Part shown: one piece after another, positions 21,812-30,983 of the stretch
Numbering within the stretch: position 1 is the first letter of the stretch
Layout of the letters: the number at the start of each line of letters is the position of its first letter
Assembly (NCBI RefSeq): GCF_001714725.1
Contig: NZ_CP016447.1
Coordinates: 558,001-622,000, forward strand
Length of the DNA: 64,000 bases
Direction: 5' to 3'
From: Acidovorax sp. RAC01
GTDB taxonomy: Bacteria; Pseudomonadota; Gammaproteobacteria; Burkholderiales; Burkholderiaceae_C
Notes under the pieces: model-generated
What the model was told of the DNA's origin: nothing
Seen by the model: the letters and a program-made list of their open reading frames with translations, nothing else
The model's database searches: none
Position numbers and translations under genes: made by a program

Positions 21812-22876
21812 ATGAAGATCTTTCGCGGCTTCCACCATCCGGGCATTGCGCGTGCCTGCGCGCTGACCATCGGCAATTTCGACGGGGTGCACCGCGGCCA
21901 CCAGGCCATGCTGGCCCTGCTGAACAGCGAAGCTGCACACCGGGGCGTGGAAAGCTGCGTGCTGACCTTCGAGCCCCACCCCCGCGACTACTTTGCCGGC
22001 GCACTGAACAAACCCGAGCTGGCCCCAGCCCGCATCGGCACCCTGCGCGACAAGCTGACCGAACTGGCCCGCTGCGGCGTGCAGCAGACGGTGGTGCTGC
22101 CCTTTGACGCACGGCTGGCGGCCCAGTCGCCCGACGCGTTCATCGAAGCGGTGCTGCTGCAGGGCCTGGGTGCGCGGTATGTGCTGGTGGGCGACGATTT
22201 CCGCTTCGGGCGCCAGCGCGCGGGCGACTACGCCATGCTGGACGCTGCCGGGCAAAGCCGCGGCTTTGACGTGGCGCGCATGAATTCGTACGAGGTGCAC
22301 GGGCTGCGCGTCTCCAGCTCGGCCGTGCGCCAGGCTCTGGCCGCGGGCGACATGGATGCGGCTGCGCGCCTGTTGGGGCGGCCCTACACCATCAGCGGGC
22401 ATGTGGTGCACGGCCGCAAGCTGGGCCGCGAGCTAGGGGCCACTGCGGCCGGCGCAGGCAACGGGTTTCGCACGCTGAACCTGCGTTTTGCCCACTGGAA
22501 ACCGGCCGCCAGCGGCATCTTTGCCGTGCTGGTGCACGGGCTGGGCGCAGCCCCGCTGCCGGGCGTGGCCAACCTGGGCGTGCGCCCGTCGCTCGACCCG
22601 AACGATGTGAATGGCGGACGCGTCTTGCTCGAGACCCACTGCCTGGACTGGCCCGCCGAGCTGGGCCCCGAGGGGGCGTACGGTAAAATCGTGCGCGTGG
22701 AACTGCTGCACAAACTGCACGACGAGCTGAAATACGACGGTCTGGACGCCCTGACAGCGGGCATCGCCAAGGACTGCGACAACGCGCGTGCGTACTTTGC
22801 GTCGGCCCGTGCGCCACAGCACAGCGCGCCGCTGCACACCGAGACCCGGCGCCAGACCACGCGCGACCGAATTTGA
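21812..22876 (+). CDS. ribF: Bifunctional riboflavin kinase / FAD synthetase
   Basis: Makes FMN and FAD from riboflavin. The protein is 354 aa. The N-terminal nucleotidyltransferase domain shows LTIGNFDGVHRGHQAML, FEPHPRDYF and the ISSSAVR-like segment VSSSAVRQALAAGD. The C-terminal riboflavin kinase domain (about 185-315) has GHVVHGRKLGRELGATAA, the NLGVRPS-like motif and the E-LH segment. It starts directly after mini-element copy 6 and precedes ileS-lspA, the classic ribF-ileS-lspA order. The 113-bp gap to ileS has no terminator. Confidence 0.95.
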   Translation: MKIFRGFHHPGIARACALTIGNFDGVHRGHQAMLALLNSEAAHRGVESCVLTFEPHPRDYFAGALNKPELAPARIGTLRDKLTELARCGVQQTVVLPFDARLAAQSPDAFIEAVLLQGLGARYVLVGDDFRFGRQRAGDYAMLDAAGQSRGFDVARMNSYEVHGLRVSSSAVRQALAAGDMDAAARLLGRPYTISGHVVHGRKLGRELGATAAGAGNGFRTLNLRFAHWKPAASGIFAVLVHGLGAAPLPGVANLGVRPSLDPNDVNGGRVLLETHCLDWPAELGPEGAYGKIVRVELLHKLHDELKYDGLDALTAGIAKDCDNARAYFASARAPQHSAPLHTETRRQTTRDRI

Positions 22877-22989
22877 GGCGGCTGCGCCCCGCAGCGCCCG
22901 CCACGGCGGGCCCACCCGACCCACTGCCTCGCTCCAATCCCGTTCTTGCTCCGGGCACGCCCCGGAACGCCCCGTTTTAAGGCTCCCTC

Positions 22990-25884
22990 ATGTCCGACGA
23001 CAACGCCAGCACATCCTCAGCAGCCACCCCGGCCACGGACTACCGCAGCACGCTGAACCTGCCCGACACGACCTTCCCCATGCGCGGCGACCTGCCCAAG
23101 CGCGAGCCGGGCTGGGTCAAGGAATGGGAAGACCAGGGCATCTACAAGCGCCTGCGCGACGCCCGCCGCGGCGCGCCCAAGTTCATCCTGCACGACGGCC
23201 CGCCCTACGCCAACGGCCAGATCCACATGGGCCACGCGGTCAACAAGATCCTGAAGGACATGATCACCAAGGCGCGCCAGCTCGAAGGCTTTGACGCGCT
23301 GTACGTGCCCGGCTGGGACTGCCACGGCCTGCCCATCGAGAACGCCATCGAAAAGAAGCACGGCCGCAACCTGAGCCGCGACGACATGCAGGCCAAGAGC
23401 CGCGCGTTTGCTACCGAGCAGATCGCGCAGCAGATGGTGGACTTCAAGCGCCTGGGCGTGCTGGGTGAATGGGACAACCCCTACAAGACCATGAACCCCG
23501 CCAACGAGGCGGGCGAGATCCGCGCGTTCAAGCGCGTGATGGAGCGCGGCTTTGTGTACCGAGGCCTCAAGCCCGTGTACTGGTGTTTTGACTGCGGCTC
23601 GTCGCTGGCCGAGTTTGAGATCGAATACCAGGACAAGAAGAGCACCACGCTGGACGTGGCCTTCAAGTCGCACGACCCGGCCAGGCTGGCTGCAGCCTTC
23701 GGCCTGCCCGCACTCGCCAAGGACGCCTTCGTCGTCATCTGGACCACCACCGCCTGGACCATTCCCGCCAACCAGGCCCTGAACCTGAACCCCGAAATCA
23801 CCTACGCGCTGGTGGACGCGGGCGAGCGCATCTTGCTGGTGGCCGAGCCGCTGGTGGCATCGTGCCTGGAACGCTACGGCCTTGTCGGCAGCGTGCTGGC
23901 AACCACCCTGGGCAAGAACCTGGGCGGCCTGGAGTTCGAACACCCGTTGTACGACGTGGCCAGCGAAGACGGCGGCTTTGGCTACCGCCGCCTGTCGCCC
24001 GTGTACCTGGCCGACTACGCCACCGCCGATGACGGCACGGGTATCGTGCACTCGTCGCCCGCCTATGGCCTGGAGGATTTCAACTCCTGCCGCGCGCATG
24101 GCATGGCGCTCGATGACATCCTGAACCCGGTGCAGGGCAACGGCACCTACGCGCCTGACTTCCCGCTGTTCGGCGGCCAGCACATCTGGAAAGCAGTGCC
24201 GGTGATCATCGAGGCCCTGCGCAATGCCGGCCGCCTGATGACCACCAAGGACATCACGCACAGCTACCCGCATTGCTGGCGCCACAAGACGCCCGTGATC
24301 TACCGCGCAGCCGCCCAGTGGTTCATCCGCATGGACGAAGGCGAAGGCGTGTTCACCAAGGCAGGCATGAAGCCCGCCAAGACGCTGCGCCAGATTGCGC
24401 TCGACGCCATCGAGCACACCAGCTTCTACCCCGAAAACGGCAAGGTCCGCCTGCACGACATGATCGCCGGGCGGCCAGACTGGTGCATCTCCCGCCAGCG
24501 CAGCTGGGGCGTGCCCATCCCGTTCTTCCTGCACAAGGATTCGGGCGAGCTGCATCCGCGCACGATGGAAATCATGGACCAGGCTGCGGACATTGTCGAA
24601 AAAGGCGGTATCGAGGCCTGGAGCCGCGTGACGGTGGAAGAAATCCTGGGCGCCGAAGACGCACCGCACTACACCAAGAGCACCGACATCCTGGAAGTGT
24701 GGTTTGACTCCGGCTCCACCTTCAGCCATGTGCTGCGGGGCACGCATGCCCCCCAGTTCCACGACCAGGGCCCTGAAGCCGACCTGTACCTCGAAGGCCA
24801 CGACCAGCACCGCGGCTGGTTCCACAGCTCGCTGCTGCTGGCGTCGGCGCTGGAAGGCCGGGCACCGTATCGCGGCCTGCTGACCCACGGCTTCACCGTG
24901 GACAGCCAGGGCCGCAAGATGAGCAAGTCGCTGGGCAACGGCATCGATCCGCAAGAGATCAACAAGAAGCTGGGCGCCGAGATCATCCGCCTGTGGGTGG
25001 CCGCCAGTGACTACTCGGGCGACATCGCGGGCGACGAGAAGATCCTGGCGCGTGTGGTGGACGCCTACCGCCGCATCCGCAACACGTTGCGCTTCCTGCT
25101 GGCCAACGTGAGCGACTTCGACCCGGCCAAGGACGCCGTGCCGTTCGACCAGATGCTGGAGATCGACCGCTACGCGCTCACCCGCGCGACCGAGTTCCAG
25201 GCCGAGGTGCTGGCGCACTACAAGGTCTACGAGTTCCACCCCGTGGTCGCCAAGCTGCAGCTGTACTGCTCGGAAGACCTGGGCGGGTTCTACCTCGACG
25301 TACTCAAGGACCGCCTGTACACCACGGCGCCCAAAAGCCTGGCCCGCCGCAGTGCGCAGACCGCGCTGTACCACATCACGCACGCCATGCTGCGCTGGAT
25401 GGCGCCGTTCCTGTCGTTCACGGCCGAAGAGGCGTGGAAGGTGTTTGGCAGCTCCGATTCGATCTTCCTGGAGACCTACGGCAACGTGGCGGGCGCTGGA
25501 GCGGGTGCCGATGAAGGGCTGCTGGCCAAGTGGTCGCGCATCCGTGAAATCCGCGACGCCGTGAACAAGGAAATCGAGAACCTGCGCGCCGCGGGCCAGG
25601 TCGGCTCGTCGCTGCAGGCGACCGTCACCCTCACGGCAGCCTCTGAAGACCACGCGCTGCTGGCCAGTCTGGGCGACGACCTGCGGTTCGTCTTCATCAC
25701 ATCCGCTATTGAATTGGTAGCAGGAAGTGCAATGACTATAAGCGCCAGGGCCAGTTCCGATGCCAAATGTGAGCGTTGCTGGCACTACCGCAGCGATGTC
25801 GGCCACGATGCGGCCCACCCGACCATCTGCGGCCGCTGCACCAGCAACCTGCTGGGCGCGGGCGAAACCCGGGTGCATGCGTGA
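22990..25884 (+). CDS. ileS: Isoleucyl-tRNA synthetase
   Basis: Class Ia aminoacyl-tRNA synthetase, 964 aa. The HIGH motif is HMGH (79-82) and the KMSKS motif is KMSKS at about 643-647. The CP1 editing domain contains [13 protein letters not shown]. The C-terminal zinc finger has two CxxC pairs, CERC (about 927-930) and CGRC (about 948-951). About residues 905-923, joining the anticodon-binding region to the zinc finger, coincide with a dispersed mini-element read in frame. The stop overlaps the lspA ATG by one base (TGATG), coupling it to the lipoprotein signal peptidase. Confidence 0.98.
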   Translation: MSDDNASTSSAATPATDYRSTLNLPDTTFPMRGDLPKREPGWVKEWEDQGIYKRLRDARRGAPKFILHDGPPYANGQIHMGHAVNKILKDMITKARQLEGFDALYVPGWDCHGLPIENAIEKKHGRNLSRDDMQAKSRAFATEQIAQQMVDFKRLGVLGEWDNPYKTMNPANEAGEIRAFKRVMERGFVYRGLKPVYWCFDCGSSLAEFEIEYQDKKSTTLDVAFKSHDPARLAAAFGLPALAKDAFVVIWTTTAWTIPANQALNLNPEITYALVDAGERILLVAEPLVASCLERYGLVGSVLATTLGKNLGGLEFEHPLYDVASEDGGFGYRRLSPVYLADYATADDGTGIVHSSPAYGLEDFNSCRAHGMALDDILNPVQGNGTYAPDFPLFGGQHIWKAVPVIIEALRNAGRLMTTKDITHSYPHCWRHKTPVIYRAAAQWFIRMDEGEGVFTKAGMKPAKTLRQIALDAIEHTSFYPENGKVRLHDMIAGRPDWCISRQRSWGVPIPFFLHKDSGELHPRTMEIMDQAADIVEKGGIEAWSRVTVEEILGAEDAPHYTKSTDILEVWFDSGSTFSHVLRGTHAPQFHDQGPEADLYLEGHDQHRGWFHSSLLLASALEGRAPYRGLLTHGFTVDSQGRKMSKSLGNGIDPQEINKKLGAEIIRLWVAASDYSGDIAGDEKILARVVDAYRRIRNTLRFLLANVSDFDPAKDAVPFDQMLEIDRYALTRATEFQAEVLAHYKVYEFHPVVAKLQLYCSEDLGGFYLDVLKDRLYTTAPKSLARRSAQTALYHITHAMLRWMAPFLSFTAEEAWKVFGSSDSIFLETYGNVAGAGAGADEGLLAKWSRIREIRDAVNKEIENLRAAGQVGSSLQATVTLTAASEDHALLASLGDDLRFVFITSAIELVAGSAMTISARASSDAKCERCWHYRSDVGHDAAHPTICGRCTSNLLGAGETRVHA
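25702..25760 (+). repeat. AT-rich mini-element copy 7 (inside ileS)
   Basis: GCTATTGAATTGGTAGC, then ATAAGCGCCAGGGCCAG. It encodes the segment [19 protein letters not shown], between the IleS body and its zinc finger. It is visibly AT-richer than the surrounding codons. Confidence 0.65.
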
Positions 25885-26399
25885 TGGCTCGCGCATCGGG
25901 CTCCTCATCGTTTGGCGGGCGCAGCGGCCCCACCATGTGGCCGTGGCTTGCGTGGGCGGTGGTCCTTCTGGTGGCCGACCAGGTCACCAAGACCCTGATC
26001 CTGGACCACTACCGGCTGGGCGACTCGACCTACATCACCAGCTTCTTCAACATCGTGCGGGCGCACAACACGGGCGCGGCGTTTTCGTTTCTGGCGGATG
26101 CGGGTGGCTGGCAGCGCTGGCTGTTCACGGGCATCGGCGCGGCGGCCACGGTGTTCATCGTGTGGCAGCTCAGGGCGCACCCCGGGCAAAAGCTGTTCAG
26201 CTTCTCGCTGGCCAGCATCCTGGGCGGGGCCGTGGGCAACGTGGTGGACCGGCTCATGCACGGCTATGTGGTCGACTTTTTGCAGTTCCACTACGCCGGC
26301 TGGTACTTCCCGTCGTTCAACGTGGCGGACTCGGCCATCACCGTGGGGGCGGTCTGCCTGATCCTGGATGAACTGCTGCGGGTGCGCGGCAAGGCCTGA
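25884..26399 (+). CDS. lspA: Lipoprotein signal peptidase II
   Basis: Inner-membrane aspartic protease that cleaves prolipoprotein signal peptides. The protein is 171 aa with four transmembrane helices (about 15-33, 75-92, 100-117, 140-160). The catalytic aspartates are in NVVDRLMHG and FNVADSAIT. The ATG overlaps the ileS stop by one base. A strong terminator begins 32 bp after the stop, ending the ribF-ileS-lspA unit. Confidence 0.96.
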   Translation: MARASGSSSFGGRSGPTMWPWLAWAVVLLVADQVTKTLILDHYRLGDSTYITSFFNIVRAHNTGAAFSFLADAGGWQRWLFTGIGAAATVFIVWQLRAHPGQKLFSFSLASILGGAVGNVVDRLMHGYVVDFLQFHYAGWYFPSFNVADSAITVGAVCLILDELLRVRGKA

Positions 26400-26430
26400 A
26401 AGGCACACCCAGCACATCAGACCCTGCAGA

Positions 26431-26460
26431 ACGGCCCGCTTCAAGCGGGCCGTTTGCTTT
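26431..26460 (+). terminator. Rho-independent terminator after lspA
   Basis: Perfect 10-bp stem ACGGCCCGCT / AGCGGGCCGT with a TCA loop and a TTGCTTT tail. It ends the ribF-ileS-lspA transcript. Confidence 0.92.
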
Positions 26461-26534
26461 CGTGCCCCCGCGCACAACGCACCCAAAGGCGACAGGGGCA
26501 TGTCCCTGTGCTATCGAATCAGGAGTATGCTTGT

Positions 26535-26552
26535 GTGTCAGTTTGATGACAG
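26535..26552 (-). promoter_or_regulatory. Candidate PhoB box
   Basis: The minus strand reads CTGTCATCAAACTGACAC, two CTGTCA-like repeats 4 nt apart, differing from the classical Pho-box consensus at about two positions. It lies about 200 bp upstream of the Na/Pi-cotransporter-like gene but points away from it. It is immediately followed by a TGACTC-AGGC-GAGTCA inverted repeat (26554-26569). The phosphate-related neighbour makes it plausible; the orientation argues for caution. Confidence 0.35.
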
Positions 26553-26749
26553 TTGACTCAGGCGAGTCATCTGGCGCCACAAGTGTTGCCGCTTGCCGAC
26601 AATAGCCGCCCCGCTGGCACCACAGCCATCTGTCTGCAGCCGCCTACGGACAGGCAGTGAGGCGGGCTGTAGGCTCGGAGGCCTCCCCGGGTCGGGCGTG
26701 GCACGGCGTGTGCATGGCACGTAACAAGAACAAGAAGCAACGGTTATTC

Positions 26750-28405
26750 ATGAAGCATCTCCTTAATTTGCTGGCGGCCGTGGCGCTGCTGATCTGGGGC
26801 ACCCACCTGGTGCGCACCGGCATCCTGCGCGTGTTCGGCGCCAACTTGCGGCAGCTCATTGCGCGCAGCGTCAGCAACCGCTTTACGGCCGTGATGTCGG
26901 GCATTGGCGTGACGGCCGTGGTGCAGTCGAGCACCGCCACCGCGCTCATCGTCTCGTCCTTTGTGGGCCAGGGGCTGGTGGGCCTGCCGGCCGCACTGGC
27001 CGTGATGCTGGGCGCCGACGTGGGCACCAGCGTGATGGCGGTGGTGTTCTCGATGGACCTGTCCTGGCTGTCGCCGCTGTTCATCTTTGTGGGCGTGGTG
27101 CTGTTCATCTCGCGCAAGGACACGGCCGTGGGCCGGGTAGGCCGGGTGCTGATTGGCCTGGGCCTCATGCTGCTGGCCCTGCGGCTGATCACCGAATCGA
27201 CGACCGTGCTGACCCAGTCGCCCACGGTGCGCACGCTGCTGGGCGCCCTGACGAGTGATCTGCTGCTGGAGATCTTCACCGGCGCCGTGCTGGCCCTCTT
27301 GGCCTACTCCAGCCTGGCCACGGTGCTGCTCACGGCCGCGCTGGCCGGGTCGGGCGGCATTCCGCTGGATGTGGCGCTGGGCCTGGTGGTGGGTGCCAAC
27401 CTGGGCAGCGGCGTTCTGGCCGTGCTCACCACCCTCAAGTCCGACATCCAGACGCGGCAGGTGCCGCTGGGCAATCTGCTGTTCAAGATCATCGGGGTCC
27501 TGATCATGACGCCGCTGATCGGCCTGTGGCTCAGGCACGCGCGCGCCTACGTGCCCGACACCGCGACGCAGGTGGTGCTGTTCCACCTGGCATTCAACAT
27601 GGTGGTGGGCCTGGTCTGCATCGGGCTCACGGGCACCGTGGCCCGCCTGGTGCAGCGGCTCATGCCCGCGCAAGACCGGCAGGGCGCGGCTGGCATGCGT
27701 CCGCGCCATCTTGATCCCTCGGCCCTGGCCACGCCGTCCCTGGCCATCTCGTGCGCGGCGCGCGAAGCACTGCACCAGGCCGACGTGGTCGAGTCGATGC
27801 TGATCGGCCTGCACAAGGTCATCCGCACCGACGACCTGCGGCTGGCCGGGGAGCTGCGCAAGCTCGATGACGAGGTGGACGGCCTGTACTCGGCCATCAA
27901 GTACTACATGACCAAGATCTCGCGCGAGGCCCTGGACGAGCGCGAGGGCCGCCGCTGGGCCGACATCATCAGCTTCACGATCAACATGGAGCAGATCGGC
28001 GACATCATCGAGCGCGTGCTGATCGACATCGAGGACAAGAAAATCAAGAAGGGCCGACAGTTCTCAGAGGCGGGCATGGAAGAGATCAACGAGCTGCACG
28101 CACGCCTGCTCGACAACCTTCGCCTGGCCATGAGCGTGTTTTTGAACGGCAGCGTGCGCGATGCGCAAAAGCTGCTCGAAGAAAAGGCCCGCTTTCGCGA
28201 CCTGGAGCACGCCTACTCGGCCACCCACCTGGCGCGCCTGTCGGACAACACGGTGCAGAGCATCGAGACGAGTTCGCTGCACATCGACCTGATCAGCGAC
28301 CTCAAGCGCATCAACTCGCTGCTGTGCTCGGTGGCCTACCCCATCCTGGAATCGGCCGGTGCCCTGGCGCCCAGCCGGCTCAAAACCATGGTCGACCCGG
28401 GCTGA
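26750..28405 (+). CDS. Na+/Pi-cotransporter family protein with PhoU-like C-terminus
   Basis: A 551-aa membrane protein. The N-terminal about 330 residues hold two inverted Na_Pi_cotrans repeats, each with the QSSTATALI-type motif (VVQSSTATALIVSSFVG; then ALLAYSSLATVLLTAAL), in 8-9 transmembrane helices. The C-terminal about 200 residues are helical and PhoU-like. Known relatives export or exchange phosphate with sodium. The ATG giving MKHLLNLLAAVALLIWG was chosen; ATGs 12 and 31 codons upstream are possible but add a basic non-conserved stretch. The fliC gene is convergent downstream. Confidence 0.88.
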   Translation: MKHLLNLLAAVALLIWGTHLVRTGILRVFGANLRQLIARSVSNRFTAVMSGIGVTAVVQSSTATALIVSSFVGQGLVGLPAALAVMLGADVGTSVMAVVFSMDLSWLSPLFIFVGVVLFISRKDTAVGRVGRVLIGLGLMLLALRLITESTTVLTQSPTVRTLLGALTSDLLLEIFTGAVLALLAYSSLATVLLTAALAGSGGIPLDVALGLVVGANLGSGVLAVLTTLKSDIQTRQVPLGNLLFKIIGVLIMTPLIGLWLRHARAYVPDTATQVVLFHLAFNMVVGLVCIGLTGTVARLVQRLMPAQDRQGAAGMRPRHLDPSALATPSLAISCAAREALHQADVVESMLIGLHKVIRTDDLRLAGELRKLDDEVDGLYSAIKYYMTKISREALDEREGRRWADIISFTINMEQIGDIIERVLIDIEDKKIKKGRQFSEAGMEEINELHARLLDNLRLAMSVFLNGSVRDAQKLLEEKARFRDLEHAYSATHLARLSDNTVQSIETSSLHIDLISDLKRINSLLCSVAYPILESAGALAPSRLKTMVDPG

Positions 28406-28427
28406 GACCGCAGACACTCCGGTCGCT

Positions 28428-28450
28428 GGCTTGCACTCTGGCAGCAAGCC
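28428..28450. terminator. Hairpin between convergent Na/Pi and fliC genes
   Basis: GGCTTGC - 9-nt loop - GCAAGCC in the 48-bp gap. There is no U-tract on either strand, so terminator activity is uncertain. It is placed where a bidirectional terminator would be expected. Confidence 0.45.
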
Positions 28451-28453
28451 GTA

Positions 28454-29917
28454 TCAGCGCAGCAAGGCCAAAACCCCCTGCGGCAACTGGTTGGCTTGCG
28501 CCACCATCGCCGTGCCAGCCTGCTGCAGGATCTGTGCGCGCGAAAGATTGGCGGTTTCTGCGGCGAAATCAGCATCCAGGATACGGCTGCGCGAGGCCGA
28601 CAGGTTTTCGGACGTGACCTGCAGGTTGCTGATCGAAGTCTCAAAGCGCGACTGCAGCGCACCGAGCTTGGCCCGCTCTCCACCGATATAGGCCAGGGCG
28701 GCATCCACCACCCAAAGCGCGTCGTTGGACCCCGCCACCGACGACACATCCAGCGTCGCCACCGATTGCAGCTGCGAGCTGGCCGAAGTGGAACCCAGCA
28801 CCGAAGTCGTCGATGTGCTGCTGGCGGCAAAGCTTTTATCGGACCTCAGGGTGACCTGTCCAAGCGCTGTCAGGGAAGCGCCTGGGCCCGTGTTGTTCAG
28901 GGTCCCAATGGCACCCGTCTCGGCGTTCACTGCCTGCAGCCAAAGACCAAACCCGTCCTTGCTGGTCACAGTGATGTTGTCACCCGACTGGCTCTCCAGA
29001 ATGATGGCCGTGTTGCCTGCCGACAGCGGCTCGCCTGCCTGCACGATGCGGGCGCTGACCCCTGTATTGGCGTACTGGTCATTGATCGCATTCACCGCCT
29101 CCGACAAGCCCGCCACCGTGTCGGCATTGGGGACCTTCACGCTGAAATTGGCAACTTTTCCATTCGCGCCCGTGATGCTGAAACTGGAGGCTGGCGCACC
29201 GAAATCGAAGCGAACCGTGGTCTTGGCTCTCGCAGTGACGCCGGTGGACGCGCTGACGGCATTGAAACGGGCGGCAGCTGTGGCAGCGGTATCGGTCACC
29301 GCCGTCGTGACGGAGGCGCTACCCCTATAGCCCTGCACATTCACGGCCACCGCGGTGTACGACGGCGCCACCGCCGTGTTGATCATCGCCCCCACCAGTT
29401 CGTTGGAGCCGTACGTCTGGGTCCGCATGTTGGCAGCTGCCGCCAGAATGGTCTGCCCGGCATTGGCGCCCACCTGGAACTGCGCCGTGCCAAAGGTGCC
29501 GTCCAGCAATTTCTGCCCATTGAACTCGGTGGTCTGGGCAATGCGGTCAAGCTCTGCCACCAGCTGGCTGACCTCCTGGTTCAGCGCCTGCCGGTCGCCC
29601 GCGCTGTTGGTGGCATTGGCCGACTGCACCGCCAGTTCACGTACCCGCTGGAGGATGTCGCCAGACGCCTTGAGCGCGCCTTCGGCCGTCTGCGCCAGCG
29701 AGATGCCATCGTTGGCGTTGCGCACCGCCTGGTTCAGGCCCTTGATCTGCGAGGTGAAGCGCTCGGAAATGGCCAGACCGGCCGCATCGTCCTTGGCGCT
29801 GTTGATGCGCAGGCCCGACGAAAGGCGCTGGATGGAGGTGCCCAGCGAACTCTGGCTTGCTCCCAGATTGCGCTGTGCGGTCAACGATGCGACGTTGGTA
29901 TTGATGGTGGCTGCCAT
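28454..29917 (-). CDS. fliC: Flagellin
   Basis: Filament subunit of 487 aa. The N-terminal D0/D1 region is clear ([53 protein letters not shown]), as is the C-terminal D1/D0 region ([40 protein letters not shown]), which is needed for export and polymerisation. The central about 250 residues form a variable Thr/Ala/Ser-rich D2/D3 region. The start is the ATG after GAGGG; an ATG five codons upstream lacks spacing. No other flagellar gene is in the window, so this is a detached flagellin locus with its own sigma-28-like promoter. Confidence 0.95.
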   Translation of the reverse strand: MAATINTNVASLTAQRNLGASQSSLGTSIQRLSSGLRINSAKDDAAGLAISERFTSQIKGLNQAVRNANDGISLAQTAEGALKASGDILQRVRELAVQSANATNSAGDRQALNQEVSQLVAELDRIAQTTEFNGQKLLDGTFGTAQFQVGANAGQTILAAAANMRTQTYGSNELVGAMINTAVAPSYTAVAVNVQGYRGSASVTTAVTDTAATAAARFNAVSASTGVTARAKTTVRFDFGAPASSFSITGANGKVANFSVKVPNADTVAGLSEAVNAINDQYANTGVSARIVQAGEPLSAGNTAIILESQSGDNITVTSKDGFGLWLQAVNAETGAIGTLNNTGPGASLTALGQVTLRSDKSFAASSTSTTSVLGSTSASSQLQSVATLDVSSVAGSNDALWVVDAALAYIGGERAKLGALQSRFETSISNLQVTSENLSASRSRILDADFAAETANLSRAQILQQAGTAMVAQANQLPQGVLALLR

Positions 29918-29990
29918 GGCGATCCCTCGCACCGTATGTTCTTGAATCGCGCCAGCAAGACGGGCCGCCGCTTGTTACAAACTCAATCTC

Positions 29991-30017
29991 ATTTCGACAC
30001 GATTCACGCAAACTTGA
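29991..30017 (-). promoter_or_regulatory. Sigma-28 (FliA)-type promoter of fliC
   Basis: The minus strand has TCAAGTTT, an 11-nt spacer, then GTCGAAAT. This matches the FliA consensus TAAAGTTT-N11-GCCGATAA at 7/8 and 5/8 positions with exact spacing. The -10 element ends 73 bp before the flagellin ATG, a usual leader length for fliC. Confidence 0.65.
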
Positions 30018-30149
30018 GCCAAACCACAACGCACGCCTTCGGCCATCCACGAAGCGTGGCTCCAAAATCAAAAGCGTGCCGACCGTTGGGCAAGGCATGA
30101 CAGGGGCTCGGGCGGCCCTCCCCCCACCAACGCGGCGACGGGTTCGCCC

Positions 30150-30983
30150 TTAAACGCCGAAAAAATCCGCCAACACCAGGCCCGCCTCCAGCGTGAAACC
30201 GCCGTCCGCGATGCAGGCGCGCACTTCGTCAGGGTGCAGCAGGGCAAAGCACTCCACCTCGCCGTCCTGGTTGTCAGGCTGCATGCCTTCAGGTACCACG
30301 GCATGAAACCAGTCGATGCGCTCGACCATGAACCCCGCGCCGCCACCTTCGCGGCTGGGGCGGCTGAATGCCACGTGGCCGCCGTGGGCAAGGTGGTGAA
30401 GATCGTCCACGCGCAGTCCGGCCTCTTCCCAGGTCTCGCGCGCCAAAGCCTGCTGCAGCGTGTCTGCAGCCGACACCATGCCGCCCATCAGGGTGTCCCA
30501 CTGACCGGGGTTGCTCGGTTTGGTCATTGCGCGCTTTTGCACCCAGATGCGGCCATCGGGGGCCCGGCCCACCAGATGCACGGCGCGGGTGGTGATGCCC
30601 AGCACCCGAACCGCCCCGCGCTCGACCGTGGCCACCACATCGCCCGCCGCGTTGCACACGGCGAGTTGTTCGTCACGCCAGGGGCCGCACAGGCCCTGGT
30701 CGCGCAGGGCGGATGCCAGCGCATTGAGCGCGGGAGTGATCTCGTCCGCGGCCCCATCAAGGTGCCAGACCACTCCACCCGAATGCTCCTTTTTTAATAG
30801 CAAACAGTGCTCATGGAGCGTGCCCTGGAAGCCATTTTCTTCCAAAAAACCCTCCGCAACCGACCCGACGACATGCCCGGCAGCCACCAGAGGTTGCCGC
30901 GGCGACGGCGCGGCTTGCAAGGCCTGCTGGCGCGCCGTGGCCACCCACTGCGCAAACGCAGTCCCTTGAGCCTGACTACTCAC
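30150..30983 (-). CDS. Nudix hydrolase with DUF4743-like N-terminus
   Basis: A 277-aa protein. An N-terminal DUF4743-type domain (about 1-130) precedes a Nudix domain of the thiamine-pyrophosphokinase-related family. The Nudix box is GGMVSAADTLQQALARETWE plus EAGL; the first conserved Glu of GX5EX7REUXEEXGU is Asp, while REUXEE is intact. The substrate is unknown. The GTG start overlaps the stop of the upstream quinone oxidoreductase gene (GTGA), so the two are coupled. About residues 50-66 (EENGFQGTLHEHCLLLKKEH) correspond to a dispersed mini-element read in frame. Confidence 0.85.
   Translation of the reverse strand: MSSQAQGTAFAQWVATARQQALQAAPSPRQPLVAAGHVVGSVAEGFLEENGFQGTLHEHCLLLKKEHSGGVVWHLDGAADEITPALNALASALRDQGLCGPWRDEQLAVCNAAGDVVATVERGAVRVLGITTRAVHLVGRAPDGRIWVQKRAMTKPSNPGQWDTLMGGMVSAADTLQQALARETWEEAGLRVDDLHHLAHGGHVAFSRPSREGGGAGFMVERIDWFHAVVPEGMQPDNQDGEVECFALLHPDEVRACIADGGFTLEAGLVLADFFGV
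30785..30850 (+). repeat. AT-rich mini-element copy 8 (inside Nudix gene)
   Basis: CTTTTTTTAATAGC, then GTGCTCATGGAGCGTG and a GGAAGCCATTTTCT tail. It runs antisense to the Nudix gene and is in frame within it. Confidence 0.5.

Noticed and set aside
23017..25908. 963-codon frame opposite ileS
   Set aside because: Shadow of ileS, whose catalytic motifs are unambiguous.
26503..26556. Tiny frame (MSLCYRIRSMLVCQFDDS) upstream of the Na/Pi gene
   Set aside because: 18 codons with a poor ribosome site, overlapping the putative PhoB box. A leader peptide is possible but unsupported.
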